Source: Listeria immobilis
Lineage (GTDB): Bacteria > Bacillota > Bacilli > Lactobacillales > Listeriaceae
NCBI RefSeq assembly: GCF_014322765.1
Contig: NZ_JAASTZ010000001.1
Coordinates: 62,001 to 126,000 of the forward strand
Reading direction: 5' to 3'
Length of the DNA: 64,000 nucleotides
Under the pieces are notes generated by a model. The model searched no databases. It was not told the origin of the DNA and saw only the letters and a list, made by a program, of their open reading frames with translations. This document shows, one piece after another, positions 19,353-29,400 of this stretch; within the stretch, counting starts at the first letter, position 1, and the number at the start of each line of letters is the position of its first letter. A program made the position numbers and the translations under genes.

Positions 19353-19391
19353 TTGTTGAGAGGAGAATATTTAATTTGAGGTGAGCAAGTA

Positions 19392-20669
19392 ATGAACGCT
19401 TTTGATAAATTTTATAAAAAAACTTTAGAAGAACGTAGAGCAATTTTGGCTGAGTATGCAGATTTAACGGAAGAAGAGCAAGCATTTTTGGCATCTACTG
19501 GAGCACTTTCACTGGAAAAAGCGAACCATATGATTGAAAATACCATTGGAATTTATTCGCTACCACTAGGGCTTTCGATGAATATGCGATTAAATGATAA
19601 AAACTATATTGTTCCAATGGCAATGGAAGAGCCGTCTGTTGTTGCTGCTCAAAGCTCAGGAGCGAAGTTAATTGCTCAAAATGGTGGTATCAAGGGAACG
19701 GCAACAGACCGCCAAATGATTGGTCAAATAGAGTTAATTGCTGTTCCAGATATACAGCTAGCCATAGAAAAAATAACTAACAACCAAGAAAAATTACTGT
19801 TAATTGCTAATGAAGCTCATCCATCATTAAAGCGGCGCGGTGGTGGAGCAGTTAATCTTCGTGTTCGAACAGCAAATACTACACAAGAAGAAACATTGCT
19901 AATCGTGCATTTGCTTGTAGATACAAGAGAAGCGATGGGAGCGAATATGGTGAATACTATGGTTGAAACTTTGGCTCCAGAATTAGAAAGATTGACAGAC
20001 GGGATTGCCAATATGCGAATTTTATCTAATCTAGTAGACGACGCTACAGCTACCGTTTCATGTCGGATTTCACCAGAAAGTCTGGCAACAAAAGAACAGA
20101 CAGGTGAATGGGTTCGCGACCGAATTATTGCAGCTTATACTTTTGCTGATGCAGATATCTATCGGGCAGCAACTCATAATAAAGGAATTATGAACGGAAT
20201 TGATGCAGTTGTTATGGCATTTGGGAACGATTGGCGCGCAGTAGAAGCAGCTAGTCATGCTTATGTAGCTCGTACAGGGAGTTATAAACCAATGACAAAA
20301 TGGTCCAAAGATGAAAATGGTTTTTTAATCGGGGAACTAACTTTACCAATGCCAGTTGCCTTTGTAGGAGGCTCAATCGGAGTCCATCCAATAGCTACAC
20401 TTTCCCAAAAAATTGCTCGAGTAGAATCTGCAAAGGAGTTAGCGATGTTGGTTTGTGCAGTTGGTTTAACTCAAAATCTAGCAGCCCTAAAAGCTCTCGT
20501 TACAGAAGGTATTCAGCGTGGTCATATGTCACTTCAAGCCAAATCGCTAGCAATGACAGCGGGAGCAGAGGCAGAAGAAATTGAGGCAGTGGCAACATTT
20601 TTACAAGAAAGCAAGCAAATGAATGTACTAGCGGCGAAAGCATATATAGAAAAACTTCGACAAAATTAG
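19392..20669 (+). CDS. mvaA: Hydroxymethylglutaryl-CoA reductase, class II
   Basis: A 425-residue enzyme reducing HMG-CoA to mevalonate for isoprenoid synthesis. Motifs in order: catalytic Glu in MEEPSVVAAQS (about 78-88), LVDTREAMGANMVNT, the Lys/Asp region GNDWRAVEAASHAYVAR, GGSIGVHP and the catalytic His in QRGHMSLQAK (about 376-385). Length and motifs match the bacterial class II enzyme. The GAGGTGA site at 19378-19384 sets the start. It is 40 bp after the AlkZ-like gene. Confidence 0.95.
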   Translation: MNAFDKFYKKTLEERRAILAEYADLTEEEQAFLASTGALSLEKANHMIENTIGIYSLPLGLSMNMRLNDKNYIVPMAMEEPSVVAAQSSGAKLIAQNGGIKGTATDRQMIGQIELIAVPDIQLAIEKITNNQEKLLLIANEAHPSLKRRGGGAVNLRVRTANTTQEETLLIVHLLVDTREAMGANMVNTMVETLAPELERLTDGIANMRILSNLVDDATATVSCRISPESLATKEQTGEWVRDRIIAAYTFADADIYRAATHNKGIMNGIDAVVMAFGNDWRAVEAASHAYVARTGSYKPMTKWSKDENGFLIGELTLPMPVAFVGGSIGVHPIATLSQKIARVESAKELAMLVCAVGLTQNLAALKALVTEGIQRGHMSLQAKSLAMTAGAEAEEIEAVATFLQESKQMNVLAAKAYIEKLRQN

Positions 20670-20694
20670 TCGATGAAATTAAAAATATAAAAAG

Positions 20695-20743
20695 AAAGCA
20701 GCTCTTAGATTTGTGTGAAAACGAATCTAAGAGCTGCTTTTTT
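20695..20743. terminator. Bidirectional terminator between mvaA and an acetyltransferase gene
   Basis: A perfect 17-bp stem (20695-20711 and 20724-20740) is followed by TTT, with A-rich sequence on the other side to serve the minus-strand gene. Confidence 0.9.
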
Positions 20744-20751
20744 GGAAGAAC

Positions 20752-21324
20752 TTAATCAGTATGATCGATTTTTCGAATTTGTCTTGCGGGATTGCCAGCT
20801 ACAATAGTGTTAGCGGAGACATCTTTTGTGACAGTGGAATTTGCTGCAATAATCGCATTTTCACCAACAGTTATTCCAGGTAAAATAATAGCATTAGCAC
20901 CAATCCATGCTGTTTTTTTAATATGAATGGGAGCCACGTTTATGCCACGTCTTTTTGCTGGCTCCATCAAGTGATTGACTGTTAATAACATGGCACCGGG
21001 ACCGATTAATACATCATCTTCAATCACTATCCCACCTAAATCTACCAAGGTGACATTTTGATTGATGAAAATATTTTTCCCAAATGTAATATGTTTTCCA
21101 AAATCACTGTAAAATGGTAGCGAAACTTCTACAGTGGGACTTATCATTTTTCCGGTGATTTCTTGCAAATAATGTAAAATCATTTCTTTCGTATGGTACT
21201 GGGTATTTAATTCGATAATCAGTTGCTCATTAGCATGTTTCACTAAATGGATTTCTTTAAAGAGAGGGGAATCAGGTAAAATATCTTTTCCAACTATTCT
21301 TTTTAGTAAAGTAGCTTCTTCCAT
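20752..21324 (-). CDS. Hexapeptide-repeat O-acetyltransferase (LacA/Maa-like)
   Basis: 190 residues with the left-handed beta-helix of the maltose/galactoside acetyltransferases. SDFGKHITFGKNIFINQNVT begins the helix, TVNH holds the catalytic His (about 115), and WIGANAIILPGITVGENAIIAANSTVTKDV with AGNPARQIRKI forms the end cap. Acceptor sugar unknown. It is divergent from a LysR gene 117 bp away, the likely regulator. Confidence 0.88.
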   Translation of the reverse strand: MEEATLLKRIVGKDILPDSPLFKEIHLVKHANEQLIIELNTQYHTKEMILHYLQEITGKMISPTVEVSLPFYSDFGKHITFGKNIFINQNVTLVDLGGIVIEDDVLIGPGAMLLTVNHLMEPAKRRGINVAPIHIKKTAWIGANAIILPGITVGENAIIAANSTVTKDVSANTIVAGNPARQIRKIDHTD

Positions 21325-21441
21325 ATAATTCCTCCTAGGTTATGTTTTTACTATCATAATTATACATAAAAAAGTTATACTTGAATAATACCTATACTAA
21401 ATACTTAAATATTCATTTTGTCTATAGAAAGGGAGGGTTTG

Positions 21442-22314
21442 ATGGAACTACGTGTGTTAAATTATTTTTTAACGGTTGCCAGAGAAAAAACAATTAGCAG
21501 GGCAGCTGAGGTCCTTCACTTAACGCAACCGACTTTATCCAAACAATTAAAAGAATTAGAGGAAATACTTGGAGTGAAGCTATTTGTCCGTGGAAATCGT
21601 TCTATTACTTTAACGGAAGAAGGAATTTATTTGGCAAAGCGGGGCAAGGAAATTTTAGCTTTAGTGGAATTGACCACATCTAATCTACTTGTGACGGATT
21701 CGATTAGCGGTCAAATTGCAATTGGGGCAGGAGAAACTAGTGCATTTGAATTTGTTGGAAAACATTTACATGAAATAAGAACGAATTATCCAGAAATTAA
21801 TTTTCAAATTTATAGCGGTAATGCTGATGATGTTCTCGAGAAGATTGACCATGGCATACTTGATTTTGGATTAGTCATTGATCCAGTAGACAAACAGAAA
21901 TATCAGTATCTAAGGTTGCCACTTGTTGATAAATGGGGGCTTTTAGTGAATAATTCTCATAACTTGGCAAGTAATCAATCTATTGAACCTAATGAAATTA
22001 AGCAAATTCCACTAATGATTTCTAGTCAATCATTAGTGGATAATCAGCTATCAGAGTGGCTAGGAGGAGACTTAGATCAGCTTAATATCATTGGTTCCTA
22101 TAATTTACTGTATAATGCATCCCTTCTAGTGAAAGAGAATATCGCTAGTGCTGTATGTATCGATGGGATAGTGAATACAACAGCTACCAATCTGACATTT
22201 ATCCCACTCCGGCCACCAATAAATGCGAGCATAAATATTGTTTGGAAAAGAAATGCTACATTTTCTAGTGCTGCAAAAACGTTCTTACGATTGATTCAAA
22301 AGGATTTGGAATAA
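21442..22314 (+). CDS. LysR-type transcriptional regulator
   Basis: 290 residues: N-terminal winged HTH (LNYFLTVAREKTISRAAEVL...TQPTLSKQLKELE) and a periplasmic-binding-protein-like effector domain. ATG 21442, five bases after GGGAGG, is preferred to an upstream TTG. It lies between two hexapeptide acetyltransferase genes, both on the opposite strand; the divergent one (20752-21324) is the most likely target. The inducer is unknown. Confidence 0.9.
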   Translation: MELRVLNYFLTVAREKTISRAAEVLHLTQPTLSKQLKELEEILGVKLFVRGNRSITLTEEGIYLAKRGKEILALVELTTSNLLVTDSISGQIAIGAGETSAFEFVGKHLHEIRTNYPEINFQIYSGNADDVLEKIDHGILDFGLVIDPVDKQKYQYLRLPLVDKWGLLVNNSHNLASNQSIEPNEIKQIPLMISSQSLVDNQLSEWLGGDLDQLNIIGSYNLLYNASLLVKENIASAVCIDGIVNTTATNLTFIPLRPPINASINIVWKRNATFSSAAKTFLRLIQKDLE

Positions 22315-22332
22315 AAATAGCCTTTTTTAGTG

Positions 22333-22869
22333 TCAATCTAATTTTTTTAGGATCTTTGCTGGATTTCCTCCAACTACAGTGTTATCTGGAACGTCCTTTG
22401 TAACCACGGAGCCACCCGCAACTACTGCATTTTTCCCTATAGTGACTCCTGGCAAAATTGTAGCTCGTGCACCAACCCAAGCATTTTCTTTCACATGGAT
22501 TTTGCTAATGAGCAGAATATGATGATCATCAAAATCATGATTTGCGGTTAATAAAGTTACTTCAGGACCAATCATTACATTGTTTTCAATCTCTATTCCA
22601 CCAATTGCCATTGCAGTTAAACTATGATTAATAAAAACATTGTTTGCAAGTTTGAAATTTGCACCATTGTCAATTTGTAGAGGTCCTATAATATTACTCG
22701 AACTAAGAAGCGAGCCTTGTAATAAATCATTAGTAAGTTTTCTTGCAGCTTCCGTGAAGGGTTCTGTTTGATTGATTTTAAAACTTAACTTACTAGATCG
22801 AATCATCTCATCCATATAGGGTTGATAACTTGTTTCACGCATGTCAATGGGATTAAAAACTTTTTCCAA
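22333..22869 (-). CDS. Second hexapeptide-repeat acetyltransferase
   Basis: 178 residues from TTG 22867-22869, which has GGAGG seven bases upstream; an earlier TTG at 22902 has no such support. Helix motifs match the LacA/Maa family (NNVMIGPEVTLLTANHD with the catalytic His; WVGARATILPGVTIGKNAVVAGGSVVTKDV; GGNPAKILKKL). It is only distantly similar to the copy at 20752. It starts 40 bp after the aldo/keto reductase, so both should be under that gene's MerR promoter. Confidence 0.85.
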   Translation of the reverse strand: MEKVFNPIDMRETSYQPYMDEMIRSSKLSFKINQTEPFTEAARKLTNDLLQGSLLSSSNIIGPLQIDNGANFKLANNVFINHSLTAMAIGGIEIENNVMIGPEVTLLTANHDFDDHHILLISKIHVKENAWVGARATILPGVTIGKNAVVAGGSVVTKDVPDNTVVGGNPAKILKKLD

Positions 22870-22909
22870 TTTATTTCCTCCTTCGTAATGCATTATTGTC
22901 AATAAAAGT

Positions 22910-23767
22910 TTAATCCTCAGGAATAAACTGACTTAATTGTGCTTCTTGTTCTGCTAAGCTTAATGTGAAAAAACGTTTGTTTTGATCTAGTTGATTGATT
23001 TCTGCCATTTCATCATTAGATAAAGCAAAGTCAAATATATCAATATTTTCTTGAATATGATTTTGTTTTGTCGAGCGCGGGAAAACAATATTTCCTGATT
23101 GAATATGCCAACGTAAAATAATTTGCGCATTTGTCTTCGCATATTTCTTAGCTAGTTGTTGAAAAATAGGTTCATTTAGTAAATCTTCGTTCGCATGTCC
23201 GAGTGGATACCAGCTCTCCAAAGCAATTCCAAATGGTTCTATTCGTTTTTTTAGTCCACTTTGTTGGTAGTAGGGATGACATTCGACTTGAAGTACAGCG
23301 GGTTGAATGGTAGCGATTTGGAGTATTTCTTCTAGGCGATTAGATTCAAAATTGCTCAAACCAATGGCTTTTACTTTGCCGCTAGCAACAGCAAGTTCCA
23401 TCTCTTTCCATGCCTCTTTGTAGGCACCAAATTGCTGATGAAGTAATAGCAAATCAATATAATCTGTATCTAAGCGCTGCAACATTTTATCAATCGCAAT
23501 CGTGGTTTTTGCTGTACCATAATCACTTGGCCATAATTTTGAAGTAATCCAAACCTCTTCTCGAGCGAGGCCGCTTTCCTTAATGCCAGCTCCAACTCCA
23601 CGTTCATTTTGATAAGCATGTGCCGTGTCAATATGACGGTATCCCTGCGCTAAAGCCTCTAAAACAGCCTTTTTGGTCGCTTCATTTCCTTCAATCTGAA
23701 ATACACCAAGCCCAAATTGAGGGATTTTAGTTCCATTGTTTAAAGTGATAGTTGTTTGATTATTCAT
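22910..23767 (-). CDS. Aldo/keto reductase, MerR-controlled
   Basis: A 285-residue AKR. Catalytic Asp and Tyr are in HIDTAHAYQNERGVG, Lys in ITSKLWP, and His in LLLLHQ, where the usual HWP is HQQ. The cofactor motif is FPRSTKQNHIQEN. AGGAGG lies upstream of the ATG. It is the first gene of a two-gene operon with the acetyltransferase and is divergent from a MerR gene. Confidence 0.9.
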   Translation of the reverse strand: MNNQTTITLNNGTKIPQFGLGVFQIEGNEATKKAVLEALAQGYRHIDTAHAYQNERGVGAGIKESGLAREEVWITSKLWPSDYGTAKTTIAIDKMLQRLDTDYIDLLLLHQQFGAYKEAWKEMELAVASGKVKAIGLSNFESNRLEEILQIATIQPAVLQVECHPYYQQSGLKKRIEPFGIALESWYPLGHANEDLLNEPIFQQLAKKYAKTNAQIILRWHIQSGNIVFPRSTKQNHIQENIDIFDFALSNDEMAEINQLDQNKRFFTLSLAEQEAQLSQFIPED

Positions 23768-23836
23768 TTTGTTACCTCCTAATTTTTTTGATGATAGTGG
23801 ATCGATATAGAAATGGTCTAGCTAGCATCTAAAGTT

Positions 23837-23867
23837 ATTTTATCAGATTCGTGTTACACGAAGTCAA
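23837..23867 (-). promoter_or_regulatory. MerR-type promoter of the reductase-acetyltransferase operon
   Basis: On the minus strand -35 TTGACT (23862-23867) and -10 TAAAAT (23837-23842) are 19 bp apart. A near-centred perfect inverted repeat TTCGTGT-A-ACACGAA (23848-23862) occupies the spacer as the operator. Confidence 0.88.
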
Positions 23868-23962
23868 TGATAAAATTTAAACTTTTTTTTGTGTAAATAA
23901 AAGGCTGATATTGATTTTGGAAACAGTTCGTGCTAAAGTAACTCTAAAGAAGGAGTGAGAAT

Positions 23963-24382
23963 ATGCAATACACAGTGAAAGAAATGGCCAATGAGTTACA
24001 ACTTACGACACATGCTATTCGATACTATACGGACCAAGGTCTTATTCCACATGTTACAAGGGACAAAAATAATAATCGTTTATTTGATGACGAAGCAAAG
24101 TTATGGCTGTTGAATGTAAAATATATGAGAAATTGTGGAATGAGTATCCATGATATAAAACGATATGTTGAACTAAATAATGAAGGTGTTGCTTCGATTG
24201 CAGAGCGATTTAGAATATTGTTAAAGCAAAAAGAAATTATTCACATGAAAATGAAGGAATTGCAAGAATCTGCTAACTATCTTGATCGTAAAATAGAGTA
24301 TTATGCGACAACGTTTTTAGATATTCCGGCAGAAGAATTTGTCAAAAAAATATCATTGGAAGAACTTTCGGCAGGTTTATAA
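23963..24382 (+). CDS. MerR family regulator of the adjacent reductase operon
   Basis: 139 residues: MerR HTH (YTVKEMANELQLTTHAIRYYTDQGLIP) with a helix-rich dimerisation region (MKMKELQESANYLDRKIEYY) and no Cys metal site. It parallels the merR at 9419-9808, with the same R-D-K-N-N-N-R after the HTH, so the two modules are paralogous. AAGGAGTGAG precedes the start. Confidence 0.9.
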   Translation: MQYTVKEMANELQLTTHAIRYYTDQGLIPHVTRDKNNNRLFDDEAKLWLLNVKYMRNCGMSIHDIKRYVELNNEGVASIAERFRILLKQKEIIHMKMKELQESANYLDRKIEYYATTFLDIPAEEFVKKISLEELSAGL

Positions 24383-24399
24383 GAGATGTAGCAGAAAAA

Positions 24400-24442
24400 T
24401 ACCTCAACTAGCTTTATTGTTATGAAGTTGGTGAGGTTTTTT
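24400..24442 (+). terminator. Terminator after merR
   Basis: An imperfect hairpin closed by ACCTCA / TGAGGT is followed by six T residues. Confidence 0.65.
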
Positions 24443-24576
24443 GTTGCATAAACTGTTTGTTGCTAACTATCGCTGCTGAGACTAAAGCTTTAAGCGCTCG
24501 TCTTTACAAAAACTTAACAATACATTCGGAACGTTGTGAATGCTGTCATATCAATCAGTTTCATTTTGTTAATCTA

Positions 24577-24588
24577 GTACAGCTGTAC
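24577..24588. promoter_or_regulatory. 12-bp perfect palindrome upstream of the Na/Pi transporter gene
   Basis: GTACAGCTGTAC lies about 90 bp before the start codon. It may be an operator or chance; no clear promoter pair is seen beside it. Confidence 0.3.
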
Positions 24589-24680
24589 AGAAATAAAAAA
24601 ATCTATTTACCTTACATTTACTTTCTTTTATGATGAAAAAAGAGGATAAAATCAAGATTACAAACAAAAAGGAGACTTTC

Positions 24681-26315
24681 ATGGAAGACATAAATATTCA
24701 GCAAATGATTTTTCAATTTATCGGGGGACTTGGAATTTTTCTTTTCGGTATTAAATTCATGGGAGATGGGTTGCAAATGGCAGCTGGTGATAGACTCCGT
24801 GATATTTTGGACAAGTACACAACCAATCCTTTCATGGGTGTACTAGCTGGAATTTTAGTTACCGTATTAATTCAAAGTAGCTCTGGTACAACTGTTTTAA
24901 CGGTTGGCTTAGTAAGTGCAGGATTTATGACGTTAAAACAAGCAATTGGTGTTATCATGGGAGCGAACATTGGAACAACTGTTACCGCCTTTATTATTGG
25001 TATTAAATTATCCGAGTATGCCTTACCAATCATCGCTGTTGGAGCAGTACTCTTATTCTTCTTTAAAAATCATAAAGTAAAAAATATCGGCCAAGTTTTC
25101 TTTGGATTTGGTGCGTTATTTTATGGTCTGGATTTGATGGGGCAAGGAATGAAACCACTTGCTGGTATGGAAACTTTCCACGATTTAACCGCACAAATGA
25201 GTACAAATCCATTCCTTGGTTTACTAATTGGAACCATATTTACAGCGGTAGTACAGTCGTCTAGTGCTACTATCGGGATATTGCAAGAATTATATGGTCA
25301 AGGAGCAATTGATTTACAAGCAGCATTACCTGTTTTATTTGGTGATAATATTGGTACAACAATTACTGCGATACTTGCTGCAATTGGTGCTAGCATTGCC
25401 GCGAAACGTGCAGCAGCAACTCATGTTATTTTCAATTTAATTGGTGCTGTAATTTTCATGCTCATCCTACCGATTTTTTCTTCCTTAATAACATATTTAC
25501 AAGAACTATTTGGATTAAATCCAGAAATGACAATTGCCGTTGCCCACGGAACATTTAATATCACGAATACCTTTATCCAGTTTTGGTTTATTGGAGCATT
25601 TGCATGGCTAGTGACGAAAATAATTCCTGGTGACGATTCAAGAATTGATTATAAAACTAAACATCTTGATACGAATTTAATTGACCAGTCTCCTGGGATT
25701 GCACTAGAAATGGCGCGCGAAGAAACACTGCGAATGGCAGATTATGCGAAATTCGGTTTACAGGAAGCACGCGAATACTTGGTAAATCGGGAGCCGAAGC
25801 ATGCAGAGTCGACTATCCAAGTCGAAGAAGCAGTAAATAATTTAGATCGAAAAATTACAGAATATCTAACAAAAATTTCGTCGGTTGCTCTTACGAATAA
25901 TGAAACAGAAGAACATGCATTAATGCTCGACACCGTTCGTGATATTGAACGAGTTGGCGATCATATGGAAAATATCGTTGAAAATATCGACCAATTGATT
26001 AAAAATAAAGCTAAAATGTCTGAAGAAGCATCCAATCAATTAATTAGCATGTTTGAATTAACAACAAAAAATTTCGAACGTGCCGTAAAAGCAATGCATA
26101 AAAAAGATCGAGCGCTGGCAGAAGAAACCATTGTTGTCGAAAAAGATATAGATAAGGCAGAGCGGAAATTGCGTAAAGATCATATTCGCCGCCTAAATGA
26201 AGGGAAATGCCAAGTAGTAAGTGGTATCTTATATATTGATATTGTGAGTGACTTGGAGCGAATAGGCGATCACGCGAACAACATTGCCGAAGCGGTATTA
26301 GAATTAAATGAATAA
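24681..26315 (+). CDS. Na+/phosphate cotransporter family protein with PhoU domain
   Basis: 544 residues from ATG 24681 (AAGGAG at 24669-24674); an upstream ATG in the same frame lacks a ribosome site. The N-terminal membrane half has two inverted Na_Pi_cotrans repeats with QSSSGTTVLTVGLV and QSSSATIGILQELY, the signature of this family. The C-terminal 200 residues are a PhoU-like helical bundle with two DxxRxGDH motifs (VRDIERVGDHMENI, VSDLERIGDHANNI). It probably moves phosphate with sodium, with the PhoU part tuning activity. Confidence 0.92.
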   Translation: MEDINIQQMIFQFIGGLGIFLFGIKFMGDGLQMAAGDRLRDILDKYTTNPFMGVLAGILVTVLIQSSSGTTVLTVGLVSAGFMTLKQAIGVIMGANIGTTVTAFIIGIKLSEYALPIIAVGAVLLFFFKNHKVKNIGQVFFGFGALFYGLDLMGQGMKPLAGMETFHDLTAQMSTNPFLGLLIGTIFTAVVQSSSATIGILQELYGQGAIDLQAALPVLFGDNIGTTITAILAAIGASIAAKRAAATHVIFNLIGAVIFMLILPIFSSLITYLQELFGLNPEMTIAVAHGTFNITNTFIQFWFIGAFAWLVTKIIPGDDSRIDYKTKHLDTNLIDQSPGIALEMAREETLRMADYAKFGLQEAREYLVNREPKHAESTIQVEEAVNNLDRKITEYLTKISSVALTNNETEEHALMLDTVRDIERVGDHMENIVENIDQLIKNKAKMSEEASNQLISMFELTTKNFERAVKAMHKKDRALAEETIVVEKDIDKAERKLRKDHIRRLNEGKCQVVSGILYIDIVSDLERIGDHANNIAEAVLELNE

Positions 26316-26327
26316 AAAAGCTTTAAA

Positions 26328-26367
26328 AGGAAACTAGCTGTTATTTTGGCGCTAGTTTCTTTTTTTG
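26328..26367 (+). terminator. Terminator after the Na/Pi transporter gene
   Basis: GAAACTAGC (26330-26338) / GCTAGTTTC (26351-26359), followed by TTTTTTT. Confidence 0.88.
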
Positions 26368-26475
26368 TTAAAAATATACACTTTTATTAGTCCTTGTGAA
26401 GCATTGAGTATAACCAAATTGTGGTGTAAAATAAGAATGATTATAAAACTAGAATGACTGGAAGTGTTTAGTCTT

Positions 26476-29400
26476 ATGCGAAACAGAAAAACAATGGATG
26501 GAAACACTGCTGCAGCCTATATTTCTTACGCATTTACAGAAGTTGCAGCAATCTATCCAATTACCCCGTCCTCTACAATGGCAGAACTCGTAGATGAATG
26601 GGCATCAAAAGACAAAAAGAATTTATTTAATGAATCAGTGAAAGTAGTAGAAATGCAATCAGAAGCAGGGGCAGCTGGAACAGTTCATGGCTCACTTCAA
26701 GCAGGAGCACTGACTAGTACATACACCGCTTCCCAAGGTTTACTACTGATGATTCCAAACATGTATAAAATTGCCGGAGAACTTTTACCAACCGTTTTCC
26801 ATGTATCTGCAAGAACCATTTCGGCAGCATCCCTTAATATTTTTGGCGATCATAGTGATGTAATGGCAACAAGACAAACTGGCTTTGCGATGTTAGCAGA
26901 AGGATCTGTCCAAGAAGTAATGGATTTATCTGCAGTTGCTCACCTTGCCGCTTTAAAAGGAAGCTTACCATTTTTAAATTTCTTTGATGGGTTTAGAACA
27001 AGTCATGAATTACAAAAAATTGAGGTGCTTGAATATAGTGAATTAGAAAATTTACTTGATAAAGCTGCCTTGCAACAATTTAGAGATCGAGCGATGACAC
27101 CAAATAATCCCAAAACAATTGGTTCTAACCAGAATCCAGATATTTTTTTCCAACAAAGGGAAACGGTTAACCGCTATTATGAAGAGATTCCTAGTATTGT
27201 CCAAAATTACATGCAAGAAATTAATCAACTACGTGGAACGGATTATGATTTAGTTAATTATTATGGAGCAGACGATGCGACGGATGTCATTGTGGCAATG
27301 GGATCTGTCACACCTGTCATTGAGCAAGTAATTGATTATTTAACGCAACAAGGTAAGAAAGTTGGATTATTAAATATCCGCTTATATCGCCCATTTCCAG
27401 CAGAAAACTTTTTAGCAAAACTACCAAACACAGTAGAGCGTGTGGCTGTACTTGACCGGACGAAAGAACCAGGGGCAGGCGGTGAGCCACTATTACTTGA
27501 TGTTCAAAGTGTGCTTTATGATAGTGAAACGCGACCACTAGTTATTGGAGGAAGATATGGCTTAGGTTCAAAAGATGTTACACCAGACCAGATTCTTGGT
27601 GTTTATTCGCACCTAAGTGAAGAAAAACCAAAACCTCGCTTCACGATTGGTATTACTGATGATATTACAAATCTTTCCATTTTAAATAGCGGACCAAGTG
27701 ATTTAACCGCAGAAAAAACGTTCCAATGTAAATTCTGGGGATTTGGATCAGATGGGACAGTTGGTGCCAATAAAGCAGCCATTAAAATCATTGGGGATAA
27801 TACGGATTTGTATGCACAAGGCTACTTTTCTTATGATTCCAAAAAATCGGGAGGACTGACTGTTTCCCATTTGCGTTTTGGTGAAAAAAACATTCGGTCA
27901 GCCTACTTAATTCAACAAGCTGACTTTGTTTCTTGTTCGACATCTGCTTATTTACGTTCTTATGATTTGCTAAAAGGCTTAAAACCAGGTGGTATATTTC
28001 TATTAAATACCATTTGGGAAGGAGAACAACTAGAGCGCCATTTGCCAGCTAACATGCGTGCTTATATTGCAAAAAATAATATTCAGTTTTATACATTAAA
28101 TGCAATGAAAATCGCTGGTAATGCTGGGCTTGGACGGAGAATTAATACAGTTATGCAAACTGCCTTTTTCCGTGTAACTGATATTTTACCATTTGAAAAA
28201 GCACTTGCAGATCTAAAACAATCCGCTATTGCTACTTATGGAAAAAAAGATATGCAAGTAGCCGAGAAAAATATTATTGCGATGGATCAAACTGTAGCTA
28301 ATTTACACAAAGTAGAAGTGCCTGAAAGCTGGGCTAATGGGGAAACCGCGGTAACCAAAGAAGCGGCTACTGATCGACCAGCATATATTAAAAATATTCT
28401 GGAACCAGTTAATCGATTAGAAGGTGATGCCTTAACAGTTGGAGATTTAATTTCAAATGGTATGGTGAGTGGAGCGTATCCAGCAGGAACAGCAGCTTAT
28501 GAAAAACGCGGAATTGCACTAGAAGTTCCGGAATGGATTTCTGAAAACTGTACGATGTGTAATGAATGTGCATTTGTTTGCCCTCATGCTGCAATTCGTC
28601 CAATTTTAACAGATGAAGAAGAATTAGCATCTGCTCCAGAAGGTTTTATGACTCGAGAAATGCGCGGGAAAGATGGTCTTCAATATCGGATACAAGTTTC
28701 GCCAATGGATTGTACAGGCTGTAATTTATGTGCAGAAACTTGTCCAGCCAAGGATAAAGCTTTGGTTATGAAACCATTTGAAGAAGTAGCTGCCAAAGAA
28801 AATCCGAATTGGTCATTTGCTATCAATGTAAAACCTAAGAAAAATCCAAGTAAGAAAAATACTGTTCCTGGAAGCCAGTTTGAACAGCCATTACTTGAGT
28901 TTTCGGGTGCTTGTGCTGGTTGTGGTGAAACACCTTATGTAAAATTATTAACGCAAATGTTTGGTGACCGTATGATGATTGCTAATGCGACTGGTTGTTC
29001 GTCTATTTGGGGGGCATCAGCTCCTGCAACGCCTTACACTGTCAATGATAAAGGGCATGGACCTGCGTGGGGAAATTCCTTATTAGAAGATAACGCAGAA
29101 TACGGATATGGTATGTATCTAGCCAATCAAACCATGCGAAAAGCTTTAAGTAACAAGGTTTCAAAAGCACTAACAGAAGAGGTGCTTTCTGATAATTTAC
29201 GTGAAGTGTTAACTACATGGCAAACGAAGATGGATGTTAGCGAAGATACGCGTGAACGAGCTGAACAGTTACAACTTGCTCTATTAAGTGAAATGGATGG
29301 CAACTTAATATTAGAATCAATTTATAATGATCGAGAACTATTTATTAAACGTTCACAGTGGATGCTTGGTGGTGATGGTTGGGCTTATGATATTGGCTTT

